NCBI RefSeq assembly: GCF_025291715.1
Contig: NZ_JAMBIZ010000002.1
Coordinates: 124,001-188,000, forward strand
Direction of reading: 5' to 3'
Origin: Metasolibacillus sp.
GTDB taxonomy: Bacteria > Bacillota > Bacilli > Bacillales_A > Planococcaceae
DNA length: 64,000 nt
Shown: positions 1 through 7,599 of the stretch, one piece after another
How the letters are laid out: each line of letters opens with the position of its first letter
How positions within the stretch are numbered: position 1 is the stretch's first letter
The notes under the pieces: generated by a model
What the model saw: the letters and a program-made list of their open reading frames with translations, nothing else
What the model was told of the DNA's origin: nothing
Databases searched by the model: none
Made by a program: the position numbers and the translations under genes

Positions 1-1
1 A

Positions 2-694
2 GAAATTATTGGCTATATCGGACCGAATGGAGCTGGTAAAAGTACAACAGTCAAGCTGATTTTAGGCATTGAGGAAAATTATGATGGTGACATTCACTTA
101 TTTGGGGAAAATATTAAAAATAACCCGATTGACTACAAGCGGAAAATTGGCTATGTGCCTGAAATCGCTGATGTTTATGATAATTTAACAGGCTATGAGT
201 ATTTAACATTTGTTGGGCAGCTTTATGGCTTGTCTTTAGAGGACGCTGCACATAAATCGGAAGCTTTAATGCAATTATTCGGTGTTGGTGAAGCTTATCA
301 TTCACGTATTTCCTCCTACTCAAAGGGGATGCGCCAAAAGCTGTTAATTATTTCGAGCGTTTTACATAATCCAGATATTTTATTTTTAGATGAGCCGATT
401 AATGGCCTAGACGCTAATAGTGTGATGATTTTCAAGGAAATTTTAACGCAGTTAGCTGCGCAAGGGAAAACGATTTTCTACTCGTCACACATTATGGACG
501 TTGTCGAAAAAATTAGTAGCCGCATCATTTTATTGCATGATGGCAAAGTAGCAGCAGATGGCACATTTGAAGAACTGCAGGCGACAAATACAGAGGGTAC
601 ATTGGAGCGCATTTTCAACCAATTAACAGGCTTTGACCGCCATCAAGAAATCGGTGAGCAATTCGTAGCCGTTGTTGGCGGAGGTACACAATGA
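2..694 (+). CDS. ABC transporter ATP-binding protein, 5' end outside window
   Basis: This is the nucleotide-binding subunit of an ABC exporter, cut off at the left edge; 230 residues are visible. The open frame runs from base 2 and begins just before the Walker A motif GPNGAGKST. The signature YSKGMRQKLL and the Walker B run ILFLDEPINGLD follow, so all ATPase motifs except the extreme N-terminus are present. The motif style is that of the CcmA/YtrB-like ABC-2 class. Its TGA overlaps the ATG of the next gene (ATGA), indicating translational coupling to the permease. The exported substrate cannot be told from the sequence. Confidence 0.93.
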   Translation, partial: EIIGYIGPNGAGKSTTVKLILGIEENYDGDIHLFGENIKNNPIDYKRKIGYVPEIADVYDNLTGYEYLTFVGQLYGLSLEDAAHKSEALMQLFGVGEAYHSRISSYSKGMRQKLLIISSVLHNPDILFLDEPINGLDANSVMIFKEILTQLAAQGKTIFYSSHIMDVVEKISSRIILLHDGKVAADGTFEELQATNTEGTLERIFNQLTGFDRHQEIGEQFVAVVGGGTQ

Positions 695-2325
695 CAGACT
701 TTAAAATTTTAAGATTGCTCGATAAAATGCGCTTTCTATTTCATAAAATCGGTATTGATTATGCGGTCATGCGTCAAATTTTGCAGATTAAACTGACAAT
801 GGATGAGCGCAAAGTACCAACTTTGTTTAATCAATCCTCCAAGAAAAAGCCAGATGCTAAATATGGCTATATTAAATCATTGTGGATTTACACATTGATC
901 GGACTAATGCTTATTCCATTTCTTGCTTTTGGAACGCAATTTTTATTTCAACTGAGTATTAGCTATGCCATCATTCTTTTTGTTATTATGACATCGATGA
1001 TTTCGGATTTTTCTTCTGTTTTGCTTGATTTGCGTGACCGTCATATTCTTGGTACAAAGCCAATTTCCTCACGCACAATTAATGCAGCGAAAATCATTCA
1101 TATTACTATCTATTTAAGTTATTTAACGATTGCTCTTATGACGATTCCACTCATCGTTGCCCTATTTAAACAAGGTGTGCTGTTTTTCCTCATCACATTG
1201 GCAGAGCTTGTACTGAGCAATATTTTAATTGTCGTATTCACAGCGATGTTATATATAGCCGTTTTACGTTTTTTTGATGGCGAGAAATTAAAGGATATGA
1301 TTAATTATGTACAAATTGGCTTAACGCTTGCGATGATGATTGGCTATCAAGTTGTCATACGCTCCTTTGAGTTTGTCGATTTAAGCATGACAATAGAGCC
1401 CGCTTGGTGGCATTTTTTCCTTGTCCCAATGTGGTTTGCAGCACCATATGAATTGCTGCTCAATGGGACAGTAAACTTTTTCACTGTGACGATGAGCGTA
1501 CTGGCAATTATCATACCGTTTGCCGCCTTATGGTTATATATTCAGCTTATTCCGACGTTTGAACGCAATTTGCAAAAGCTGTTAGCAACAAGTAAGTCGA
1601 AAAAAACGACAACAAATCGTTTCAAAGCTTTCCTGCTCAGCCTGCTTTGCCGAACACATGAGGAACGAGCCTTTTACCGCTTCGCTACTTTAATGATGAA
1701 AAAGGAGCGCGATTTTAAACTGAAGGTTTACCCTTCTCTCGGCTTTTCAATTGTGATTCCATTTATTTTTATTTTTAATACAATGCGTGACGAAACAGCA
1801 AATTTTGCGACAAGCAGTAGCTATTTAACGATTTATTTTTCAATGCTCATTATTCCAACCGCTTTGTTGATGCTACAATATTCAACAAACTATAAAGGTG
1901 CTTGGCTGTTCAAAGCTGTACCTATTACAAACTTTACAATATATAAGAAAGCTGCATTGAAAGCCTTTCTTGTGCAATTATATACGCCACTTTATTTAAT
2001 GATTAGCATCATTTTTTGCTTGATTTACGGCGTGCGCGTCTTGCCTGATTTACTTATCGTATTTGCCGTAAGCTGTCTATATAGTGCTATTTGCTATATT
2101 GCCTCAAGGCTAGCACTTCCGTTTTCGGAGCCAGCTGCACAAACGAACGAAGCACAAGGTTGGAAAGCCCTTGCGCTATTGCTACCGCTCATCCCATTTG
2201 TCTTTGTTCATTCTATTCTCCTGAAAGTAGATGACTTATGGATGTACGTTTATTTAATCGTGTTAATTGTGAGCAATGCTGCACTTTGGAAAGTATTATT
2301 TAGAGAGAAAAAAGCGAGTATCTAA
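691..2325 (+). CDS. ABC transporter permease (large, polytopic)
   Basis: A 544-residue membrane protein with a short cytoplasmic N-terminus and about a dozen hydrophobic stretches, in clusters at about residues 70-200, 210-310 and 350-540. It is coupled to the upstream ATPase gene by a 4-base overlap, so it is most simply the membrane subunit of that exporter. It is longer than the usual 250-400-residue ABC-2 permease and resembles the uncharacterised ABC permeases of about 540 residues in Bacilli. A strong terminator follows. The substrate is unknown; the permease assignment rests on topology and gene context rather than a diagnostic motif. Confidence 0.8.
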   Translation: MTDFKILRLLDKMRFLFHKIGIDYAVMRQILQIKLTMDERKVPTLFNQSSKKKPDAKYGYIKSLWIYTLIGLMLIPFLAFGTQFLFQLSISYAIILFVIMTSMISDFSSVLLDLRDRHILGTKPISSRTINAAKIIHITIYLSYLTIALMTIPLIVALFKQGVLFFLITLAELVLSNILIVVFTAMLYIAVLRFFDGEKLKDMINYVQIGLTLAMMIGYQVVIRSFEFVDLSMTIEPAWWHFFLVPMWFAAPYELLLNGTVNFFTVTMSVLAIIIPFAALWLYIQLIPTFERNLQKLLATSKSKKTTTNRFKAFLLSLLCRTHEERAFYRFATLMMKKERDFKLKVYPSLGFSIVIPFIFIFNTMRDETANFATSSSYLTIYFSMLIIPTALLMLQYSTNYKGAWLFKAVPITNFTIYKKAALKAFLVQLYTPLYLMISIIFCLIYGVRVLPDLLIVFAVSCLYSAICYIASRLALPFSEPAAQTNEAQGWKALALLLPLIPFVFVHSILLKVDDLWMYVYLIVLIVSNAALWKVLFREKKASI

Positions 2326-2389
2326 TTTTTATGCAAGTAGGATATTTTTCAAAAGTCTTCTATTATAAATCTATCTTATCCATCCAAAG

Positions 2390-2423
2390 ACACGAGTGAA
2401 ATTCAATTACACTCGTGTTTTTT
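2390..2423. terminator. Bidirectional terminator
   Basis: A 9-bp perfect stem (ACACGAGTG / CACTCGTGT) is followed by six T on the plus strand and preceded by an A-containing stretch. It lies between the ABC permease (+) and the convergent Nudix gene (-). Confidence 0.85.
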
Positions 2424-2428
2424 CGTTA

Positions 2429-2893
2429 TTATGTATGTCGAATATGAAAAGTACCTTCGCAATTTTCTTGCTCGTTCCATTCCACTTGAATTTCAAATGT
2501 CCCTTCCTCGAAAAACAGTGGAAATCTCCTGCGAATAGAGGCTTGCATTGGTAGCTTATCTACATCGGCGATTTTCACCCACATCGCCTTTCCTTCTGGT
2601 GAATCTTCAATTAATGTACCGCTAAAATCTGTTGCTAAATAATTGAAAATCATATATCTATCATTTTTTGTGGGATTCACATACTCATACAAGCCTTTAT
2701 AAATGAGTGTATGTATTAGCAAGCCAGTTTCTTCCCTCACTTCTCGAATGGCACTAGCAGCGATGCTTTCAGGAAATTCCACCTTGCCACCTGGTGGAAT
2801 AAAGCCTTTAAAATGATCGTGCTGCCGATCTAGCAATAGCACCTCGTCCCCGCGCTGTATCATACATAATGTCCACATTTTATAACGAACCAT
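2429..2893 (-). CDS. Nudix hydrolase, 8-oxo-dGTP diphosphatase type
   Basis: A 154-residue MutT/Nudix enzyme that should hydrolyse a nucleoside diphosphate linked to another moiety. The Nudix box is complete: G-x5-E-x7-REVREETGL at about residues 36-58. The segment KGFIPPGGKVEFPES resembles 8-oxo-dGTP diphosphatases of the MutT/YtkD type, so nucleotide-pool cleaning is possible, but specificity cannot be read from the box. The start is the ATG at 2893, with GAGGG upstream. It lies 21 bases downstream of a GNAT gene on the same strand and is probably co-transcribed with it. Confidence 0.85.
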   Translation of the reverse strand: MVRYKMWTLCMIQRGDEVLLLDRQHDHFKGFIPPGGKVEFPESIAASAIREVREETGLLIHTLIYKGLYEYVNPTKNDRYMIFNYLATDFSGTLIEDSPEGKAMWVKIADVDKLPMQASIRRRFPLFFEEGTFEIQVEWNEQENCEGTFHIRHT

Positions 2894-2914
2894 TTTTTCA
2901 ATCCCTCTATTCGC

Positions 2915-3487
2915 TCATTTTAATAATTTTTGTTGGAAGTTGTCCTTCACTTGTGGCCATTCCTCTATCGTAATGCTGTATAAATGCGAGTGGCGTAGCG
3001 TGCCGTTTTTACGCACCATATGATTGCGCAAAATGCCCTCTTTTTTGGCACCGATGCGTTCGATTGCTTGCTGGGAGCGTAAATTTTCATTATCTGTTTT
3101 GAGCTGTATGCGATTCATCGCAAGCTGTTCAAAGCAATAGGCTAACAGCAGATATTTGCAATTCGTATTAATTGCCGTACCCCAGCATGCTGGTGTTAGC
3201 CATGTAAAGCCGATTTCTAATCGCTTATGTGTATTGTCAATATCAAAAAGAGTCGTTGTACCAATTACTTTTTTTGTTGCTTCATCTATGATAGTAAAAG
3301 TAAATGCCGTACCTGCTAGACGTTTTTCGATTGTAGCATCCACATAATTTTCCACCGCCTCCTTCGTCATCAAATTCATTGTTGTATGTGCCCAAATTCG
3401 CTCATCATGCGCCGCCTCATAAATACCCTTTATATGCGCTCGCTCAATCGGCTCTAAACGCACAACCTCATTATGTAATATCACCAT
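2915..3487 (-). CDS. GNAT N-acetyltransferase, RimJ/RimL type
   Basis: A 190-residue acetyl-CoA-dependent N-acetyltransferase. It opens with the family pattern LEPIERAHIKGIYEAA, has the central strand KRLEIGFTWLTPACWGTAINTNCK and ends with NRIQLKTDNENLRSQQAIERIGAKKEGILR, the hallmark of RimJ/RimL-like acetyltransferases acting on protein N-termini or small amines. Length is normal. It is the first gene of a likely two-gene unit with the Nudix hydrolase. The substrate is unknown. Confidence 0.85.
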   Translation of the reverse strand: MVILHNEVVRLEPIERAHIKGIYEAAHDERIWAHTTMNLMTKEAVENYVDATIEKRLAGTAFTFTIIDEATKKVIGTTTLFDIDNTHKRLEIGFTWLTPACWGTAINTNCKYLLLAYCFEQLAMNRIQLKTDNENLRSQQAIERIGAKKEGILRNHMVRKNGTLRHSHLYSITIEEWPQVKDNFQQKLLK

Positions 3488-3621
3488 TGGAATTCCCCCA
3501 TTAGATTAAAGTTTCATTTTATTATACAGAAACGCAATCTGAATATTAAGACAGAAATATCAACAAAACAACATTTTTTTGTTACGATAGATATATTGGA
3601 AAGATAGAAAGAAGGTTTTTT

Positions 3622-4653
3622 ATGAGGAACCATGCACTGCCAATCATCTATGTAGCGATTATTGCCTTTTTAGGTGGCTGGCTTTTTTCACTGCTATCAT
3701 TACCAATCCCATGGATGATTGGTCCACTTTTTTCTGTATTGCTTGCTCAATTTTTTATTCGTACACAGTTGAAATGGCCAGCACAGTTGCGCAATATTGG
3801 GCTCGTCATTATTGGCATTACAATAGGTGAAAATTTTTCCTTAAGTATTTTACAAACGATGGGCACGATGTTTTGGTATATGCTAGCAATTAATATTGTT
3901 TTCGTGCTGCTTTGTTTGTTGCTCGCATTTATTACAGCTAAATATACATCAATGTCGCTACATACAGCTGTATTAGCAAGCGTTCCTGGTGCACTTGGAC
4001 AAATTATCGTCTTCGCCTCAGAGGAAAAAGGGGTTGATCTTGCCGCTGTCACTTATTTTCATTTAATCCGTGTGTTAGCTGTCGTGAGTGTAGTTCCCTT
4101 TTTAGTTTCAGGGCATGTTGTACAACAAAATATTGATATAACCGCCTCTCCATTATGGGCTATTGCCATTTTAATTGGCGTGAGCTTTCTTTTCGCTATC
4201 GTTGTTGGCAAGCTGCATATACCGACACCTTTCTTTTTAGGTCCAGTCCTTTTAGGTATAGTACTAAATGTGATGCAGTTCGACATTCCCGTTATTTCTT
4301 TAGATGTATTACACCTCGCACAAATTGCTGTTGGTGCTCATATTGGCTTACTATTAACACCGGGCGCCTTACGCTTACCTAAACGCATACTACTATTCGG
4401 CTTAATGAATGTCGTGTTGCTGATGTTTGTGAGCTTTTTATGTGCCAGACTCGTCATGGCAATGCTAGATTATACCTTTGCGTCTAGCTTTTTAAGCACT
4501 GCGCCTGGTGGCATGGATCAAATGGCCTTGATTGCAACAGCGATTCATGCAGATGCTGACATTGTCACCGTTTTCCAGCTAGCACGCATGCTATTTTTGT
4601 CATTTATTATTATCCCGTTATTGAAAAAGTACAGCACTCGACTGGAGCGTTAA
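3622..4653 (+). CDS. AbrB-family (PF05145) membrane protein
   Basis: A 343-residue membrane protein with about ten transmembrane segments in two similar halves, each carrying a proline-glycine motif (SVPGALGQII at about residue 122, STAPGGMDQMALIA at about 295). This duplication is typical of the AbrB/ammonia-monooxygenase-like family. Databases often call these proteins transcriptional regulators by mistake; this one is plainly an integral membrane protein, probably a transporter of unknown substrate. The start follows GAAGG. Its stop codon sits in a perfect hairpin overlapping the stop of a decayed gene on the other strand. Confidence 0.85.
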   Translation: MRNHALPIIYVAIIAFLGGWLFSLLSLPIPWMIGPLFSVLLAQFFIRTQLKWPAQLRNIGLVIIGITIGENFSLSILQTMGTMFWYMLAINIVFVLLCLLLAFITAKYTSMSLHTAVLASVPGALGQIIVFASEEKGVDLAAVTYFHLIRVLAVVSVVPFLVSGHVVQQNIDITASPLWAIAILIGVSFLFAIVVGKLHIPTPFFLGPVLLGIVLNVMQFDIPVISLDVLHLAQIAVGAHIGLLLTPGALRLPKRILLFGLMNVVLLMFVSFLCARLVMAMLDYTFASSFLSTAPGGMDQMALIATAIHADADIVTVFQLARMLFLSFIIIPLLKKYSTRLER

Positions 4654-4664
4654 TGCTCCAGTCG
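4639..4664. terminator. Hairpin spanning two convergent stop codons
   Basis: A perfect 10-bp stem, CGACTGGAGC / GCTCCAGTCG, encloses the TAA of the AbrB-family gene (4651-4653) and the TAA of the EamA remnant on the opposite strand (4650-4652). It lacks a good T-run on either side, so termination is inferred from position. Confidence 0.55.
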
Positions 4665-4847
4665 CCTTGGTCGAAATAGCTCTCCATATGCCGCTCCACC
4701 TAAAATTAGCACAGCCCCAATGATTTGTAGAGGGCTTAATCGTTCTGCTAAAATCATCACTGAAAAAATTAATGCGGAGAGTGGCTCTAAATAACCGAGG
4801 ATGGAGACCGATTGAACAGGTAAATGACCGATGGAAGAAAAATATTT
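4650..4847 (-). pseudogene. 3' remnant of an EamA/DMT-family transporter
   Basis: Reading the minus strand from about 4847 gives YFSSIGHLPVQSVSILGY, then LEPLSALIFSVMILAER, then a last membrane segment LQIIGAVLILGGAAYGEL and a stop. This is the C-terminal end (about 65 residues) of a ten-helix drug/metabolite transporter. No start codon or N-terminal eight helices exist; upstream of about 4847 the sequence becomes a LysR fragment on the other strand. The gene is therefore truncated by a deletion, not by a point mutation. Confidence 0.8.
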
Positions 4848-5500
4848 GTAATGAGCATGAAATTTTACTCACACAAATTAAAGAATTACAGGGGATGCAG
4901 TCTGGCACTATTCGCATTGGCACCTTTTCAAGTGTCGCAACACATTGGCTACCAAATATCATCAAAATATTTAAAAAAGATTATCCACATATTGATTTTG
5001 AATTGCTGTTAGGCGATTATACAGAAATTGAAGGCTGGATTACTGAAGGGCGAGTAGATTTTGGCTTTTTACGACTACCAACTGCTACAGAGCTAGAAAC
5101 GATTTTTTTAGAGCAAGATCGCTTATTAGTAGTCCTACCAGAAGACCATGCCTTTGCTCATTGTGAGCGGTTCCCTATTAGTGAACTATGCAAAAATCCA
5201 TTTATGCTATTAGAAAAAGGCGCAAAGGCAGAAATCTCCGAAATTTTTGAGCAGCACCAAATCTCACCTATTATTCATTTTACGACATGGGATGACTATG
5301 CCATTATGTCGATGATTGAAAACGGTTTAGGAATTAGCATACTGCCTGAGCTTATTTTGCAGCGCATTCCATATAACCTTATTGCGAAGGAGCTAGAAGT
5401 CCCTGCCTTTCGCAATATCGGCCTTGCCATGAGAAATCAACAATCCTTATCCATTGCAGCAAAAAGCTTTTTGCACTACTTAGCATATCGAAAAAAATAA
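4840..5500 (+). pseudogene. LysR-family regulator lacking its DNA-binding domain
   Basis: From about 4840 the plus strand encodes the linker helix (KNICNEHEILLTQIKELQG) and a complete LysR effector-binding domain (SGTIRIGTFSSVATHWLP to the C-terminus). The N-terminal winged helix-turn-helix of about 60 residues is missing. The frame can be read back to an ATG at 4772, but those residues lie antisense to the EamA remnant and do not match LysR. Even if translated, the product could not bind DNA in the usual way. The related transporter remnant on the opposite strand suggests a divergent regulator/target pair that lost both 5' halves. Confidence 0.8.
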
Positions 5501-5574
5501 AAAGTTATTTCCAGACAACCTTCTATGACAAGGCAGCAATATATTATTTGCTTTCTGCTCAATAAAAATTTTAT

Positions 5575-5626
5575 TTGCATTTTTCAATAAGCTATGCATA
5601 TAATAAAAATAGACCGACAGTCGGTC
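5575..5626 (+). promoter_or_regulatory. Promoter and TetR operator of the efflux regulator
   Basis: TTGCAT (5575-5580), an 18-base spacer and TATAAT (5599-5604) form a sigma-A promoter. Immediately downstream lies the perfect 15-base palindrome GACCGACAGTCGGTC (5612-5626), placed where a bound repressor would block initiation. Confidence 0.8.
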
Positions 5627-5645
5627 ATATCAGGAGGCATCTGTT

Positions 5646-6275
5646 ATGAGAATCGTAAAAGAGCATGAAGAACGACGCACTGAAATATTAAATACGGCAC
5701 AAACGCTTTTTGCCACAAAAGGCTATACAAAAACAACAATCAATGACATTTTACAGGCAATCGGCATTGCAAAAGGCACTTTCTATCATTATTTCAAATC
5801 AAAAGAAGAGGTGCTTGATGCGATTATTGAACGCATCATTCAAGCAGACGTAGCAAAGGCGCAGCATATTGCCTCAGACTCTACCCTATCAGCAATGGAG
5901 AAAATATTTGCGATTTTACTGGCACAAGCACCTCAACAAGATCCTCATAAGGAGCAATTGATTGAGCACTTTCACCAGCCAGATAATGCAGAGATGCATC
6001 AAAAAAGCTTAGTGCAGGCTATTGTTCATTTGTCGCCCATTTTAACAGAGGTGATTGAGCAAGGCATCGAAGAAAACATTTTCCATACAAACTACCCGCA
6101 GGAAACCGTTGAGTTTTTGCTTGTTTCTGCACAAGTTATTTTTGATGATGGCTTCTTTCAATGGCAGCCAGAGGAAATGCTACAAAGGGCAACAGCCTTT
6201 GTGCAGCTAATCGAGCGTGCTTTAGGAGCTAAAGAGGGAAGCTTCCAAAAGATGCTAGATATCTTATTAAAGTAA
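5646..6275 (+). CDS. TetR-family repressor of the adjacent efflux operon
   Basis: A 209-residue TetR regulator. The N-terminal HTH is clear (TTINDILQAIGIAKGTFYHYFKSKEEVL, residues about 28-55); the rest is the helical ligand-binding domain. AGGAGG lies at the right distance from the ATG. The same 15-base palindrome lies before this gene and before the next operon, so it very probably represses both itself and the MFS/ABC genes. The inducer is unknown, likely a toxic amphiphile exported by the operon. A small hairpin follows the stop. Confidence 0.9.
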   Translation: MRIVKEHEERRTEILNTAQTLFATKGYTKTTINDILQAIGIAKGTFYHYFKSKEEVLDAIIERIIQADVAKAQHIASDSTLSAMEKIFAILLAQAPQQDPHKEQLIEHFHQPDNAEMHQKSLVQAIVHLSPILTEVIEQGIEENIFHTNYPQETVEFLLVSAQVIFDDGFFQWQPEEMLQRATAFVQLIERALGAKEGSFQKMLDILLK

Positions 6276-6302
6276 AGCGAGTCGAATAAAGATTCGCTTT
6301 CT
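6274..6302 (+). terminator. Short hairpin after tetR
   Basis: AAAGCGA pairs with TCGCTTT around a 13-base loop, followed by CTATTT. It separates the regulator from the efflux genes but its T-run is weak, so some read-through is plausible. Confidence 0.5.
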
Positions 6303-6317
6303 ATTTCCAACAGAATG

Positions 6318-6332
6318 GACCGACAGTCGGTC
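6318..6332. promoter_or_regulatory. Second TetR operator, before the efflux operon
   Basis: An exact copy of GACCGACAGTCGGTC, 20 bases before the MFS start codon. Two identical 15-base palindromes flanking the tetR gene are strong evidence for a shared operator. No clear -35/-10 pair was seen for this promoter. Confidence 0.8.
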
Positions 6333-6351
6333 TAAAAATAAGGAGGATTTT

Positions 6352-7599
6352 ATGCTATCTATTCGTGAGCCTGCTTTTTCAAAGGATTTTGTACTTGTCG
6401 TTTTGGGGCAGATTATTTCCATTTTAGGAGCTGCTTTATTGCGCTTTGCTTTATCGCTTTATGTATTAGATATAACAGGTCGAGCCGATATATTTGCAGG
6501 ACTGCTTGCATTATCTAGCGTGCCACTTCTTTTGTCACCCATCGGTGGAGCACTAGCCGACCGCTTTAATCGCCGTAATTTAATGGTTGTATTTGATATA
6601 ATCAGCGGCATTATTATTTGTTGTTTATTTTTATCCTTATTAATGCAGCAGCTATCCATTGTTGCGATTGGCATTGTTATGACTTTATTAGCATTGATTA
6701 GTGCTATGTATTCGCCTGCTGTAATCGCTAGTATTCCACTTCTTGTAGCGGACAATAAGCTAGAGCAGGCAAACGGCATCGTTCAAGCTATACAGGCATT
6801 GTCGCAAGTAGCTGCCCCTGTTTTAGGTGGCGTACTCTATGCAATGCTCCCATTCAAAACGCTTGTTATCGTTAGTGCTATTTTATTTTTTTGCTCTGCC
6901 CTATTGGAAATGTTTATTAGCATTCCTTTTGTCAAGCAGGCTCAGCCACCCTCCATTTTAAAAGACTTGCAGCTAGGCTTTCTATACGTTGGGCAGCATA
7001 CCTTTATTGTAAAGTGCATTGTACTTGCAGCAAGCTTAAATTTGTTATTAACGCCCTTCTTTATCGTTGCTGTTCCGATTATTTTACGAATAGCCATGCA
7101 GGCAAGCGATATGCTCTATGGTGTAGCAATGGGAGTTATTGATTTTGCTACAATTATCGGCGCATTGTCTATCGGTTTATTTGCCAAGCATTTACGTATG
7201 AATCGCCTTTATCGATGGCTTTTTGTTATTGCATTATTGACAATGCCGATTGCTTTGACCGTAACACCTTCCGTCTTACAGCACAGCTTTATTTTATCCA
7301 TTTTAATTTTTATAGGCTGTAGCATCGCAATTGCGATGCTAATTACCATACTTTCTATTTTCGTGATAACGGCTGTGCAAAAACAAACACCTAATGCGCA
7401 TCTCGGTAAAGTGATGGCTATTATTACAGCGAGTGCCCAATGCACTGCTCCCCTCGGTCAAATTTTATATGGCATTATCTTTGAGGTGACACAGCAAACT
7501 ATGTATTGGTCCATATTACTAATGAGCTGTGCTGTATTACTATTAGCCCTTCTAGCTAAAAAAATGTGGTCGCATACAGAAAGAGAGGAAACGCTATGA
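6352..7599 (+). CDS. MFS transporter (drug exporter-like)
   Basis: A 415-residue, 12-helix major facilitator. The loop 2-3 signature GGALADRFNRRNLMVV (about residues 62-77) places it with the MFS_3/NreB-like exporters. It starts at an ATG preceded by AGGAGG and ends in ATGA overlapping the next gene. It is the first gene of an operon under the TetR-type operator, which suggests export of a noxious compound. The substrate is not identifiable. Confidence 0.88.
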   Translation: MLSIREPAFSKDFVLVVLGQIISILGAALLRFALSLYVLDITGRADIFAGLLALSSVPLLLSPIGGALADRFNRRNLMVVFDIISGIIICCLFLSLLMQQLSIVAIGIVMTLLALISAMYSPAVIASIPLLVADNKLEQANGIVQAIQALSQVAAPVLGGVLYAMLPFKTLVIVSAILFFCSALLEMFISIPFVKQAQPPSILKDLQLGFLYVGQHTFIVKCIVLAASLNLLLTPFFIVAVPIILRIAMQASDMLYGVAMGVIDFATIIGALSIGLFAKHLRMNRLYRWLFVIALLTMPIALTVTPSVLQHSFILSILIFIGCSIAIAMLITILSIFVITAVQKQTPNAHLGKVMAIITASAQCTAPLGQILYGIIFEVTQQTMYWSILLMSCAVLLLALLAKKMWSHTEREETL

